Part shown: piece by piece, positions 1 through 12,660 of the stretch
How positions within the stretch are numbered: the first letter of the stretch is position 1
How the letters are laid out: each line of letters begins with the position of its first letter
DNA from: Crocodylus rhombifer
Taxonomy: Eukaryota; Chordata; Crocodylia; Crocodylidae
Assembly (NCBI GenBank): GCA_038503035.1
Contig: JAVSML010000973.1
Span: forward strand, 124,001-188,000
Length of the DNA: 64,000 nt
Direction: 5' to 3'
Notes under the pieces: model-generated
Databases searched by the model: none
Told to the model about the DNA's origin: nothing
The model's input: the letters and a program-made list of their open reading frames with translations, nothing else
Made by a program: the position numbers and the translations under genes

Positions 1-2423
1 GGACAGCGACCGTTTGGTATCCAGTACTCTGTGGCCTAGACCTGATTTAAGGCTTCCAATATGATGCTGTAGAAACCAATGCTGCATTATTGAAGGGGAG
101 TGACTAGTTGTCCAAGGTAGTTCGGTGCAATCAGCACCTTTTGTCCATATGGCCCTCGTTACCATAGTAGTTTTGGAGCAACCGTCTGAAGAAGAGAAGT
201 GGGATTTGATAATGATCTTCAGATACACGAAGGGTGGTTATAGGCCGTTCTTTGTGGCAAGGAGTCCCCGTCTTAAATTGCAGCAGGTGAGTTATTAGGC
301 AGAACATTTTCTCACTGAAATGTATTGCCCAGCAAGGCTGTGGAGACTCCAGCCTTGGAGTTGTGTTTAAGAGCACGTTAGATAAGCACATGAATGTCTA
401 TAATGAAAAGAGTGAAGGCGGGATTGGGAGGAGTACAGTTTATATCATTGTTTACTTCTGTCCTCTTATGGGTGGTGGTTTTCACTCTCCCTCCCTTTCC
501 CTTGAGCGGCTTGGTGTGTTCTCCGTTCGGACACAGCAGCAGACGAGAGAAACGGGTTTGGAAACGGGCCGTAAGGGAAGTGATTATAAAAACCACACCA
601 ATTGCATTTGCCCCCAAGCTCCGCTGCCAATGACTGAAGTCATTTTTTTTCAGAAACCAATCAGAATGATGTTGAAAGATGTCACTTGGAGACTAAAAAA
701 AATCGTATAAACAAGAATTCGTGCTTTTAAGTGTAAGCATGTTCTTTCTTTTGATGGGCTTTAGTTGCATCATGTGCCTATACTAGCCCTATATCCCATG
801 GCCATTTAGTTAAATTCTGCCCTTGCTTACACGTGCATAACTCCTGCTGTAGTTAAAGCTGGTCTTGCAAAATTTGGGGAATTAATGCCTTTAAGTCTCC
901 ACTGCCAGTCGTCTTAAGAGGCTGTAGTAGAGAATCTGTTTTGTCTAAATTTGCACTATGCAGAGGCTCGGATACAAAGGGATAGCACGGTATAAAACAA
1001 GTCTATTCAAATTTGATACATCATCCAATATCAATGCAACTCTAAAGCTGTCTTCTGTGGTAAAAATAGCTAGTGTACCGAGTATAAATCCCTCCTGATT
1101 TCTGAAAGGAAAAAAAGGAGTCGCCATTGTCCAAAACTCCAAATGAATGTCTTAATCATATGGGATAAACTGAAGTGGATCAGCTGAACAAACAATGCTT
1201 ATATATAAAACTGGAGTGCAATAACATGGAAAGAATTGGAAAAACATGACAGTTACCAAGAAAAATACCACTGCATCCATATTAATTTTTCATTTTTGGT
1301 TAGAAGAGAAACCATAAGTTACTTTAAGTTTTTTAAAAGTCCTGAAATAAAACTGTTTGAGGTCTGGATACAGAAATCCTTCCCCCTTCTGAAAAACACT
1401 TAAATGTGCTGTGTGTCTGCATGTGAGCTTTTCATTCAAGGGAGTTGGGCCCATATATGTATTCTTTGGGGGGAGTGGGGATGGGATAGAGTTTGGGGAA
1501 AGATCACTCTTGCATCCGAAGCCAGTATTTAAGAGACCCAGAAGAGAACCCCTGTAGCGGAGAGTATACTACAAGATCAGCTTTTCTTAGGTCAAAGACT
1601 GCATGAGCCACTACCAATAACTTTGAGGAAATGTTTAGGCCCTGTTTTACCCAGGCCTCTGATGTGAAATCATAAAGGAAATGTTCTTTAGGGGGAATAA
1701 ACTTAGTGCTTTTTTCCCACTTTGTTTATTCCAGTGGAATTTAGCACTGCATGACCGTGCAAAGATGACTGATTCTTTTGTGCAGGTACTGCACATGAAC
1801 AAAAGCAATTTATTTTCTTGGCAGATAAAGGCCGGCAGATTTAAGGCAAATTTTTACGTAAATATGTGCAAAAAGCAGAGACCTCAAACAACCCACTGGA
1901 TGAGTTGTTTTGGCAAAGTATTGGTCCTATGATTAGGATGACTGTTGTAGGAAAACAATAGCTGTATATCCCTCCCTATGTGTACTTGTACTTGTAGCAT
2001 TTAATAAAGACACGGGGACTTGCACGTAGCCTTGGGACATTCAGGTAGTCATTTCTGGCTGCTGGTGCTGGTCACCGTCCAGTAATGCCAAGTTATTTTT
2101 CATAGCTTCTGCTTTAGAGAAAGCTGAGACTACTTGGAGTTGCTGGAAAAGTCCTTAATTATGGCTCTTGCCAGATACTATACAAAAAAGAATACAGGTT
2201 GGTGGAGGTTGAAAAAGCTTGTTCTTTGCAAGTGGTAACTAGAGCAAATGGAGGGTGCTGAGGAAGAGGTATGCATCTCCTTGGTGCTGTCTGTGCAATT
2301 TTGAGTAAAACTTGGATGATGCTGAGGTCCTACAATTTAGGAGCAAAAGTGTGGGGTCTGTTGGGGGTGGAGGCACCCATGGAGTTGTACAAGAAACACG
2401 GCAACTTCTCTGTCTGTCGGTTG

Positions 2424-2468
2424 ATTTTTATTTATTTATTATTTTTATTTATTTATTTATTTATTTTT
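2424..2468. repeat. (TTTA)n simple repeat
   Basis: Imperfect tandem tetranucleotide tttatttatttattattttt followed by further ttta units, about 45 nt. Confidence 0.9.
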
Positions 2469-5442
2469 GAGCTTTGGGAACAAATCCGAAGTTGTGAATG
2501 AAAGTCAGCCATCTGTCAGACTGGAGTGGTTCTTAATCCTCTTGTTTCTAGACTTCGGGAGTCAGCTCTTCGTACACCAAATTAGCCAGCAGAGAGAGAC
2601 TCCGTGTAGATTAAGGTCCTGAAGGAGACTTCTTTTCTTTTCACATTTGCCATTCTACCCATGGCTCTTCTGTTCTGCATGTAGCAGCTTTTATTTTTCC
2701 CCTTTGATTGTCGCCTTTTGATTTGAAGGATGGTGGTAGTGTCTTTCCAGGGATTGCAGGAGTCTGAATGTGGCTTTAAGGAGAGGAAATCATTTTTCTC
2801 ACCTTCCTGGACAACTTTGCTAATCAGGGCTTTAGATGGAGAGTAACTGAGACAGTTTTTGCATTTGGATTCATGCAGATAAGTGGGGTGCCCCAGATTT
2901 TCAGCAGTTGGATGCAGCTTAATGCTATGGGGTACAAGGCTTCATCTCAGAAGAGCGTTCCTGAATATGAAGATGGTCATAAAGGAAAAATGGTCATGTT
3001 ACCAGAAACAAAAATCTCCTTATTGGAGCCTGTGGAGAATGCTCATCTTACTACAAGCTTACTTCTGTAGATCACAAGTTGAGACCTATCCAAGAACGCC
3101 TGTTACAGCCTTTGCATTGTGTCTTGTCTATTAGTTGGCAGGGATCAAGATCCTGGTGTATGCTTTACTCCTTCAGTTGCTGAATGCAGAAGATCAGATT
3201 AATTTTTTAGGGGGTCCACAATGAGAGAATTCGTGTCAGATGCCACTTTGGATAATGGAGGGGCTCCTTCAGATCTCTGTTAAATCCAGGGAATGGGCAT
3301 CAGAATGAATGAGAGGATGGTACTAATTGCTGCGAATGCAAGGATTCATTGCAGTCTTGGGCAGCGTTTGAATTGCACTTTGACTCTTGGGGGTGGGAAG
3401 GGGGTATACAAAAAAATTAAACAGGCTCATTGGAAGGAGCAATGTAATTGGAGTCCCCCCCCATATGGTTTTCAGATCTTACATTTCTTGGGGGGGGCCT
3501 GAGCTCCCCCACTATTTGCACCCTGGTCTTGGAGCACCATTACTTCTGTATGTAACTCTTTTCTGGTTATTGTCATATAATGGGATTTTTATAAATATAA
3601 ATTAATTTGGAAGGAAACAACCAACCCTACCCCAGAGAGTAGCTAATCTTTAAGGGGAGATGAATGATACAGTTTACCCGGCAGAAAGTGTATTAAGCAG
3701 AGGGGAACCTGCATCCTAAAGTATCCCCACCTGTTGTAAATCAGTTTTGGTAGATTTGACTTAACCCCTGCATCTGGAAATGGCAAATGCCATACGGTCT
3801 TTACCTGTGGCAGGACTTAAGCTGTGAGATGGTAACTGATCTCTAGCAGGTTCATTCCCAGGCTTCCCAGGCAAGTGATCTTGTTCATGATTTTCAAGCT
3901 GTAGCAAACAGGGATTTTGGATCCGATTTAATGTTCGCTCGGGCACTTTGTATTTCCATCTCAGCTTTGTCATCTTTTCTTTCTGGATTCCCCATCCAAA
4001 ACATCTACTAATAAAAGTCGATCTGTTCCTTCGGCAGCATGTATACTAAATTTGAACCCTGAGGTCTCTGGATACAGAGGAAGTTTTGTTATCTTAAACC
4101 ATCTGAAATCAGGCAGATTCAAAAAAAATCTCTGGGTGTAATGATGATCACCTTCATTGATTGTTAAATACCTAGAATTTGCTGATTTCTTTTTATGGCA
4201 TCTCCCAACTATAACATTTAATGGATGTTTATTCTTCTTTAACAATTGTTAGAGTTCTTAGTTCATGCTCATCTGAAAAACAGTAAAGTTTCTTCTCATT
4301 CTATGAGACTGATTGACTAGGTTAGCTGGAGAACAGGGTACTGAGTTCTCTCTACAATTTAAGCATTTTCAATGTCCTAATTAAACAGGTAGGGGTTTAA
4401 TAATTACCAGTCATGGCGCTTCAGGCAGCCTTTTTAACGTCAGCTTCACTCAGGAGCAGTGTCTAATCATTCCCCGGAGTTGCAGGGAGCAATTAGTGGT
4501 GATAGGCAAAGACCTGCACTTGGTTTAGAGAGTCCAACTACTGCAAGTGTTGAAATTTGCACCAAGCATGAAAAGGACTTTGATCAAAACACAGCACAAA
4601 TGTACACAGCATGGGACTCTGCTGAGAGACGCTACCCTAACGCAATTAAAGGAGGTTTTGGAGAGACTTCACACATTGCAAAGGCAGTGTCACAGCCTAT
4701 AATCTCAATAGAAAAATGCCTTGATATAATTAACAATGAAGAAATAGAATTATGCAAATACAAAGTAAAAATCCGTTCTGAGAAGCTGTGGATGCTTTCT
4801 AATACTTAGTCAACACAACTCTTTCCGAATGCCGTGGTCACAAATTGAACCCAGAACAAGGGTGAATGGGGCCAAAGGAATGTAGCCTCAAATTTGTTCC
4901 ATCTCTTCTAGCATTTAAAATGGAAGATCTAGAGAAGCAAGCTGTTAGCTGCTTTTATCAAAATGATGGAAAATTGTGCAAGTGAAGCCATGGAGCTCTA
5001 CATGCTTAAAGGTCATGATTCTGTGCAGCCAGAATGGCATCAGAGGAGCATGCCTTTACAGCATTCAGACTGGTCAAAACTGTATAATGGGGCAAGTGCT
5101 GAAAAAGCAAGTGCCTCAGTGTGATGGATCTCCTAGGGATGATAGGCCAAAGTGGTGTTGGGACTGGCAAGGTATCAGATTGGTGGCTCCTCTGTTATGC
5201 GTTTAGTTTAAAGAATGTCAAGAGTTTGATTTAGGACAGTGCACGCATCTTTGTTTTGAGGAATGATATGCTTATACCACTCAGCTAGCCAATTTGCATC
5301 GAAATAACTAATTCCTATTCAAAAAACCCTCTCTCTTTTCCTTCCCTTAACTGAGATGTTATGCACCACCAGTTTAAAATAATGCAGCCTTGAGTCCCAC
5401 CAGCAAATTTTTGTCATATGAAGTAATTATAATAAATCTGTA

Positions 5443-5515
5443 ATGTGTACCACTGACAGGCTGTCCATGTACCACTGGTGGTACCCATACCATAGACTGG
5501 GAACTGCTGCCGTAC
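5443..5515. repeat. hAT-like terminal fragment
   Basis: The segment gtaccactggtggtacccat, then accatagactgggaactgctg ends with a hAT-type terminal phrase (gggaaccgctg-like). A related end (ccatagtttgaaaagcgctgc) occurs near 16293-16314. No partner TIR was found. Confidence 0.4.
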
Positions 5516-7884
5516 CTTTTTATCGGCCTACCTGTCCACCTGTGAGCTCCTCAGTGTTGGTATGGTCCCTTTCTGTGTTCTTTTAAAAAGCACCCAACAC
5601 GGTGGTCAGTATGAGCAATACACAAAAATAAAAAAATACGAAGTGAATCGTAGCATGGGTTTCATTTTGCAAAAATCCGTGTGGCTTTCTTGAGTGTCTT
5701 CGTAGAAAAAACATACCTAAAATAGTGAACTGAAAACATAAACCAACCCTGCGGACAGTGTCCCCGAGTTGACCATCCAGAAGACCAAGCGCGGTGGAAG
5801 CTGTGCTTGCTGAGGCATGCTGCACCGCGTGCTGGGGGAGATAGCCCCAGGGTACCTCTGGGAGGCAGGATAGCTTTGAAGCGCCTTCAGTTCTGGAGTT
5901 GAGAAACACTGTTTGGGAGCCAAGTACCATTGTCTTGAGTCAGTGCTATTCTTGGACATAAATGAGACATGCAGATGGTAGGGACTTGTGCACTGAGGTT
6001 TCAGCAGAGGACTGCTTATTCCTCTTGTAAAGCTTGTTTGTTGGACTTTTGTGTGCAATGCCGAATTCACCCGTGGGTACTCGAGTGGTATGGAGTTCTC
6101 CGGTTAAAATTATTAAGGCAAAATATTTAACGGACCTGCTCTGGGGATGCCATATGCTTCAGCTCTGATTCAAGGGAAGTGTGCACTGTGTGATCGGTGC
6201 GTTATCCATGCGAGCTTTCCCTGCAGCTGCAGAAAGGAACATTTAATTAATACTGAAACAATTATCTTGACAAGTAAATCAAACTCAGTTAGAACAATAA
6301 CATTTTCCCAGATACTGTGTGGTAGCCAGATGGTAACATGCTGTGTTATTAAGGCCTTGGCTTTCCTCTCCTGAGGTTGCTGGCAGGTAATTAGCCTGTT
6401 CCCCCCATTTGGAGGTTTCAATTTCTCTGTTCTGGGAATTTGGCCCGTCGAGATGTCCGGTAGATGTTTCGGCCCAAATGGAAGTGTTTTTGTGCTAGAA
6501 AACCGGTTTTTTTTTTAGCTGTTGCCAAATACCAGAATATAAGCCAAGTGTTGCAGTGTCCATTTTGGTCATTGCTCCAAAGCTAGGATAGGCAGGAAAT
6601 CATTACAGAATTTGATGTGGATCTCAGGTGTTTCGGTAGCACCCACCACAGTGGATCTTGGGTGCTGTCTTTGTCTGTTCTTTTTACTGTCAGCTGCCCC
6701 CCTCGTAGTTGGAGCACTTGCATTTTTCCACGTGCTGTGATAGCCAGGTTGTGTAACACAGGCAGTTGTTGATTTTTTTTTTTTTTTCCAGCCATGGATA
6801 CCTGTGTTTTGGCATCCACAGTTGGTGAGGTCTTGCACTGGGTGTCGCTGCAGATTCCTCCAGTTGCTGGGCCTTCATGCAAAAAGGAGTAGCAAATATT
6901 GAATGAAACACTATCCTGCCAGTGCTGGTCAATTCAAGACCACCCAGCATGTGCACGCTGACAGGCAGCTTACATAAGGGTTGCCTTTGGGTCACGGATG
7001 GCTGGATTGAGATGACCTTTTGACTTGAATGCAGAATAAAAAGACAGTGTGGGCTGCAGTGTCAGTGAGGTAGGAACCTCCTTGGGGCAAATCCACAATG
7101 AATCCATCCATAGTAAATCCATCCTAAGCTAGGGACATAAAACCTAAAGGAAAATAAGTATTTGGTTTGAAGGTCTTCAGGCTGTCCCCAGTGGAGAAGA
7201 AAACCAGCAGATCTACAACGAGCAGCAAACATTAAATAAAAACTTTCTTGGCAGAAGTGAGATTTTGATGCACGGAGAAGGAGCCTAGGGAAAATGAGGC
7301 TGACCCATCCAGGAGCATAGCTTTGTGGTGTTTGGTTGTGTAGCTCGGTAGAAGAACAACGTAGCCCACTGCAGTGCAAAACTCTCCGTGTAGCAGTTGG
7401 GCAGCTGGATTAGCTAGCACTGGATTACTGGGTCTGGGCCCAGTTAAGAACCGTGACTTCTATCTGGGATCAACTGGGGCCAGCCCAGAAGGCCCAAACC
7501 TGAGCGACTCTTTGAAGAAAGTGCTTGGGACCTGGCCGAGTGGGCCTGCACCTGTTTAAAGCCATGAGAGTTGAGGGCATGGAGAAGATGCTACACTTTC
7601 TGCCAATAGACATGAGCAGAAGAGGGGAAACAGCCCCTGTGAAATGCTCTTTACTAGCCAGCTGTGCAAATGGGGGAGCCCCCTGCTAAATGTGCTGCCC
7701 CAGATGCTCGTGTGTGAAGTTTATGACGGTTTGCTGTTTAACTGTATACAGTGCTGATCACTCACAGATTAAACACACGTGTATAGCAGTGCACGCAGTA
7801 TAGTAGTTGGTTCAAATATAGCTGATCAGAGTAATTAAGACCCTGTTATGGTAGATGCTGCACAGATGTGCTGTGAAACAATTG

Positions 7885-8015
7885 ATGGTGAAATGATCAG
7901 ACTGATGAAGCGGCTTTCCCAAAGTCTCATAGCAAGTTAGTGCTGGAGGGAAACTTAGAAGTAAGGTGTCCTGATTTTGTAATTCATTGCTTTTATTCAC
8001 TAAACTACATTTACC
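7885..8015 (-). repeat. MIR-like CORE-SINE relic
   Basis: Reverse-orientation MIR phrases are present: ctttcccaaagtctcatagc, aagttagtgctggaggg, then tattcactaaactacatttac. They correspond to the MIR 'cccaaggtcacacagcaagt...ccactagaccac' stretch. Confidence 0.6.
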
Positions 8016-8761
8016 ACTTGCTTTCCTTGCTTATCTTCTGAGAAGAGCCTGCAGGGAAAGAGTGCCTGCTATGTCAGTACTGCTCATTTAATCCATCTAA
8101 TCGGCCTCCTCAGCCCTTTGCAGCTGAGTAACCTGTGGCCTTTTGCCATGAGAACCTGTATGTTCTCGGCTGCATGTAAAGCCACTCAAATCAAATGGAA
8201 ATGGATGTATTTTGGTGGTAGTAAAAACATCTTGCAACATCATCTTTTGCTTTTCCTAACATTGCTGGTTTATGATCAGCTTTGCAAGAGACAGATTCCA
8301 CATGAAGATGCACCTACTGTTGTGTTTCTACGAGGCAGGCTGTCTGGTTTAAATAAAGCAGTGGGAAAATGCATGAGTTTCAGTTTAGGCTGTGAAACAA
8401 GAGCAAAGTGTATTTTTTTTTTTTTCCTCCCTCACCTCCTGTGAAGCTATATTTTAATGTGGGGCTTTAACAAGGGTAGGAATTGAGGTATTAAAAGCAT
8501 GGTGTTTAATACACTGAAATGTTTCCACTCATTAGAATAACTTTTAATCTTAAAGCTGAAAAAGACTAAACATTCTTCCCTTGTCCATAGCTGCCTGCTG
8601 ACTGCAGGATCTCAGTCTTCAGTTACAAAACTCTGAAATCTTCTGTAGGGAACAAGCCTTCAGAGTTTGTCTTTTGAGGCAAGGATGAGAAGATGCATAA
8701 AATGACCTCCAGTAGGTTTTCTTTTCTCTAAATACAACCCTATAATTGAGAAGGGAGTTCA

Positions 8762-8930
8762 TTTAGCCAGTTGTGGCTTGTAACCCCAGCTCTAGCACTG
8801 ACTTGATGGGTGGCTTTGGCAAATCGTTATCCTTCTGTTTCCCACAATTTTTTCATCTACTAAAGAGGACTAATAATACTTACCTCACAGGAATGTAGGG
8901 GATTAAATTAAGGTCTGTAAAATTATGTTT
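8762..8930 (+). repeat. MIR (CORE-SINE) relic
   Basis: The block runs ctctagcactgacttgatgg, gtggctttggcaaatcg.tat, tgtttcccacaattttttca, then aataatacttacctcacagg. This follows the classic order of the MIR consensus (lose-of-function 'tgtgaccttgggcaagtcac...cagtttcctcatctgtaaa...tacctcacagg'). Confidence 0.8.
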
Positions 8931-9892
8931 ATTTTTTGTACTGCAGCAGTGTCCGAAGGTTTAGATGGGGGTCTGGGCCCTGCTGGAATAGCATGTTTAG
9001 GGGCCAGGTCCTTATTCTGGGGTGTTTTTACAATCTATTCAAAATCATTGTAATTGATTTAATTTTTAAACTCCTCAAACTTAAGGGCATTAATGGGATA
9101 GTGCACAGCATCTGCAGCATGACTACATAAAGTGCATGTGTTACCAGTGGGTCTTGGAAGGAGGACCCGAGTAAGTGAGCCCCTTTATCAAGTCTTTTCC
9201 TTTTGCAAAACTGTAGGTATGGACTTGGAGATTCAAATACCATTGCTTTTGGACAAATTTGATATCCTGATTTACAAGGTGTAGATAAAAAGCTGTAACT
9301 ACCATTATACCTGTACTCTGAGGGTGGAAAAAATGAAGGAAGAAGTCCCATTTTAAAGTTATAAGAATGGATAGTAATGACTCAAGTTCTGGAGACAGAA
9401 AGTTGTGTGCTTGGTATATGACATTGGTCTCTTTTTGTCCCAGCTGGGTCGGGTCTCATCATTTAATTGGTTATTTACCTGGCTTTGTAAAGGACCCTGG
9501 CATGGTAGCTATGTGGGTGCATAGTTGATGTGTTGTTGCAATCTGAGCATGCAATTAGTCATACAGCCTAGGGTAAATGGTTAAGAAGCTCCAGTGATAG
9601 GAAAAGGGGGAAGACCCTGCACATGGTAACCACACCATACAGAGTTGTAAGATGGTAGGCTGTTCTTTGACAATGGTTTTAGCATGTGGTTTATAATTGC
9701 TGGGCTGGGGAATATTCAGTGGCAGTCACAGTCTTTGTAGGTGGGTGGGTGTGTGTGGGGCGGGGGTTGGGTCAGTTTGTCCCTTCACACTTGTTTTTGG
9801 TGGATTCTCAGTCAGGCATCTTCATACTGGCAACAGCCTGTGATATGTTTGATCTAGATGTCCCTTGACCCCTGGATGGTTTCATCCAGTTA
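8931..9892. other. Intronic sequence, nothing recognised
   Basis: No coding, RNA or repeat signature could be supported between the MIR copy and the CR1 3'UTR scrap. Confidence 0.6.
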
Positions 9893-10010
9893 CAGGTTTC
9901 ATAGACATTAGGCTGGAAGGGACTTTGTCAGGTCCAGCCCTCTGCCCAAGGGGCAGGAAGTCAGCTGGGGTCAAAAGATCCCAGCAAGATAAGCATCTGG
10001 ATGAAATGAT
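9893..10010 (-). mobile_element. CR1 3'UTR fragment
   Basis: The segment tttcatagacattaggctgg...gcaggaagtcagctggggtc..gatcccagcaagataagcat matches the 3'UTR next to the 46.7 kb CR1 in the same orientation. Only about 115 nt are kept, so this is the extreme 3' end of a severely 5'-truncated antisense insertion. Confidence 0.85.
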
Positions 10011-10241
10011 GAAAAGCCAATTTTTGATTGAATAGTAACAAGGCTTTTGTGTAGCAGCATGGTGTCCTCCCATGAAATAGCAATGGGGAAAAATAGTGGC
10101 AGACCCTGTATGTTGTAAGAATTTTAATTTTTGCTTGGCATTTAATGCATGTATTTTAGTTGGTTTGCCTAATTTGTATAACTTTAAAATTAAAGTTTTC
10201 CAGTTGATATTTCAGTAATCAATCAGTAAGTAAAGTTTTTT

Positions 10242-11182
10242 TGCTCAATATCTTCATTAATGGTCTGGAAGATGGGATGGATTGCACCCTCAACAAGTAC
10301 ACAGATGACACCGAACTGGGGGTGGTGTGGCAGATACTCTGGAGGGTCGGGCTAGTGTTCAGAGTAACCTCAACAAATTGTAGGATTGGGCCAGAAGGAA
10401 TCTCATGAGGTTCAACAAGGACAAGTGCAAAGTCCTGCACTGAGGAGGGAGCAATCCCACGCCTCTGTGCAGGCTGAGGGCTGACTGGTTGGGCAGCAGC
10501 TCTGCAGAAAAAGACCTGGGGGTTATAATGGGCAATAAGCCGAATGAGAGTCAGCAGTGTGCCCTTGTTGCCAAGAAAGCCAAACAGCATCCTGGGCTGC
10601 ATTGGTAGGAGCATTGCCAGCAGATCAAGGGAAGTGATTATTCCGCTCTATTTAGCACTGGGGAGGCCACATATGGAGTCTTGTGTCCAGTTTTGGGCCC
10701 CCCACTGTAGAAAGGATGTGGACAAGTTGGAGAGAGTCCAGCAGAGAGCAATGAAAATGGTTCAGGGGCTGGGGGACAACTTCTGAGGACATGCTGAAGG
10801 AACTGGTTTTAGTTAGTCTGAAGAAGAGAAGATGGAGGGGGGATTGAATAGCAGCCTTCAATTCCTTTCAGGGGGGCTGCAAAGAGGATGGAGCTGGGCT
10901 GTTCTCAGTGGGGGCAAATGATGGGACAAGGAGCAATGGGCTTATGCTGTAGCAAGGGAGGCTTAGGTTGAATATTAAGAAAAACTTTCTCATGAGTGGT
11001 GAAGCACTGGACCACGCTCCCCAGAGAGGTGGTGGCATCTCTATCCTTGGAGGTGTTTAAGACCTAGCTAGACAAAGCTTTGGGTGGGATGATGTCGTTG
11101 GGGCTGGTCCTGCTTTGAGCAGGGGTTGGACTAAATGTGGTCTCTTGAGGCCCCTTCCTGCCCTCATTGTCTATGATACTAT
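10242..11182 (+). mobile_element. CR1 LINE 3' fragment (older subfamily)
   Basis: Plus strand: LNIFINGLEDGMD, a YTDDTELG remnant of the RT active site near 10.3 kb, [45 protein letters not shown], then the ends of ORF2 and a 3'UTR finishing near 11182 (cctgccctcattgtctatgata). Several frameshifts are present. It shares phrases with the 38.1-39.08 kb end and so belongs to that older subfamily, not to the 46.7 kb one. Confidence 0.85.
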
Positions 11183-11949
11183 ATGGGGCCTGTGGAAATT
11201 AGTGAAATAAAATGATACTCTCTATTGTAGGGACCCCAGGGTTTACATTGAATGGCCTCTGGCTTGTCCCCTTTCCACTTGGTTGATTTCCCTTCTATGA
11301 AATGCCACTTACTTCCTGGAGAAATGGATTGAAGGCATGGTTCTGTTACTGTACAACTTCTAACAGGACATAGCAAGAGTAAGGCACCATGTGTTGGAGA
11401 CTACTCAGCATTTCTTCATTGGAAGGACATGAAGCACTGGAAGACGTACCGGAACAATCAGTATCCCTGCATTTTTTTTTATTGTTCTCTAGTTCCATAT
11501 TTTCTTGATTTACATACCTCCAACACAAACAGAATTGGAGATGAAAGACCAGCTATTTTAACCAACAGAGCTGCAAGGAAACAACCAGTTGTGATTCATC
11601 TTGCTGATTGCTACTTGCATCAGTGCCATCTTTTTAGACTGCATGTGGAAAAAGGCAAATGCCTGCCATGGTAATGTAAAGCAAATACGGTCCCTTTGTG
11701 GTTCTGAATGATGGCAGCATATTCGGAATGTCTCATTTTTTAAATTTGCACGTTAATTAGCTAAATAACATTTTTGTTGTTGTCGTGGTTATTTACACAA
11801 TTAATTCCATATACTTGGATCCAGTTATTAGCTCTTGCTCGATAGACAGAAAAATGGCTTGCTGTGTATTTGAAAAGGTTAATTATGTATGGGAATGTAT
11901 TAAATTGGGAGATGTCTAGTGAAAAGATTACTTGGTTAGCCTGCATCTT
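11183..11949. other. Intronic sequence, nothing recognised
   Basis: AT-rich interval between two CR1 fragments. No ORF of note. Confidence 0.55.
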
Positions 11950-12660
11950 AATTTGATGTTTTAACTGATGACCTAAATGAAGTACAACTTTCAGATGACA
12001 CTTCAGCAGGAGGAGCTGGAAGCACAGAGGAAATTAACCTTGATACGAGGTCTTCAAAGAAACATGTGATGAATATCAAAGTGGGATTCAATTAAAAATA
12101 ATCTAGAAAAACTGAGGATAATGGGAAAACCTGAAAGGCAGTAATGCTGGAGAAGAGGATAGTGTACAGTGATGGGCCAACAACTCTAGAAATTGGTTTA
12201 ATGCAGTGAAGAACAGATGTCTTATAGTTGTAGGTGCATCCTGTCATGGAGCACATTTAAAATGAGCTCCTTCAGATGCACCTCTGCTGGCATGTAGACT
12301 ACTGTGCTTAGTTACAGGTGTCATGTTATCAAGAAAACTGATTTAAATTTTAGAGCAATCTAACAGCATATATTTTTCTCCAGAAACTATTAATTTTGGT
12401 CATGAGAGCTGAATTTGAGAGCCTTCAAATGTTGTACCTTTTGTCAAAAAAAAGAGGCATAGGGAGGTATGGCTAGGTGTCCATGAAATGAAATTAGAGA
12501 AGAGAAAATGCAGATATCAACGGCAATATCCTGATAGACATTTGTGTTATGCAGTAGAATAATCTTCCAGCAAAGGCGGTGCAATCCTCCTTGTTGGGTT
12601 TTCCTTAAGCTAGATTGGGCACCACATCAGAAAGTGCAGTGAAGAAAAACTTCATTAGCC
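11950..12660 (+). mobile_element. Ancient CR1-like fragment
   Basis: A degenerate RT-region signature is visible on the plus strand: tttcagatgacacttcagcaggaggagc, decoding as (F)SDDTSAGGAG-like with the Asp-Asp pair kept. Near 12540-12620 there is a 3'-terminal-like phrase (cagtagaataatcttccagc). The element is heavily decayed, so the boundaries are approximate. Confidence 0.4.

Larger units (their letters stand above)
1..7884. other. Intronic sequence, no gene recognised
   Basis: Presumed EXOC6B intron. Apart from the TTTA repeat and a hAT-like scrap I recognise nothing. Open frames here reach at most 117 codons. The 4459-4806 frame (116 codons) has no recognisable domain and no splice context beyond chance. 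Confidence 0.6.

Noticed and set aside
4459..4809. 116-codon plus-strand frame starting MSNHSPELQG
   Set aside because: No recognised homology and no splice evidence. Such lengths are expected by chance in this much sequence.
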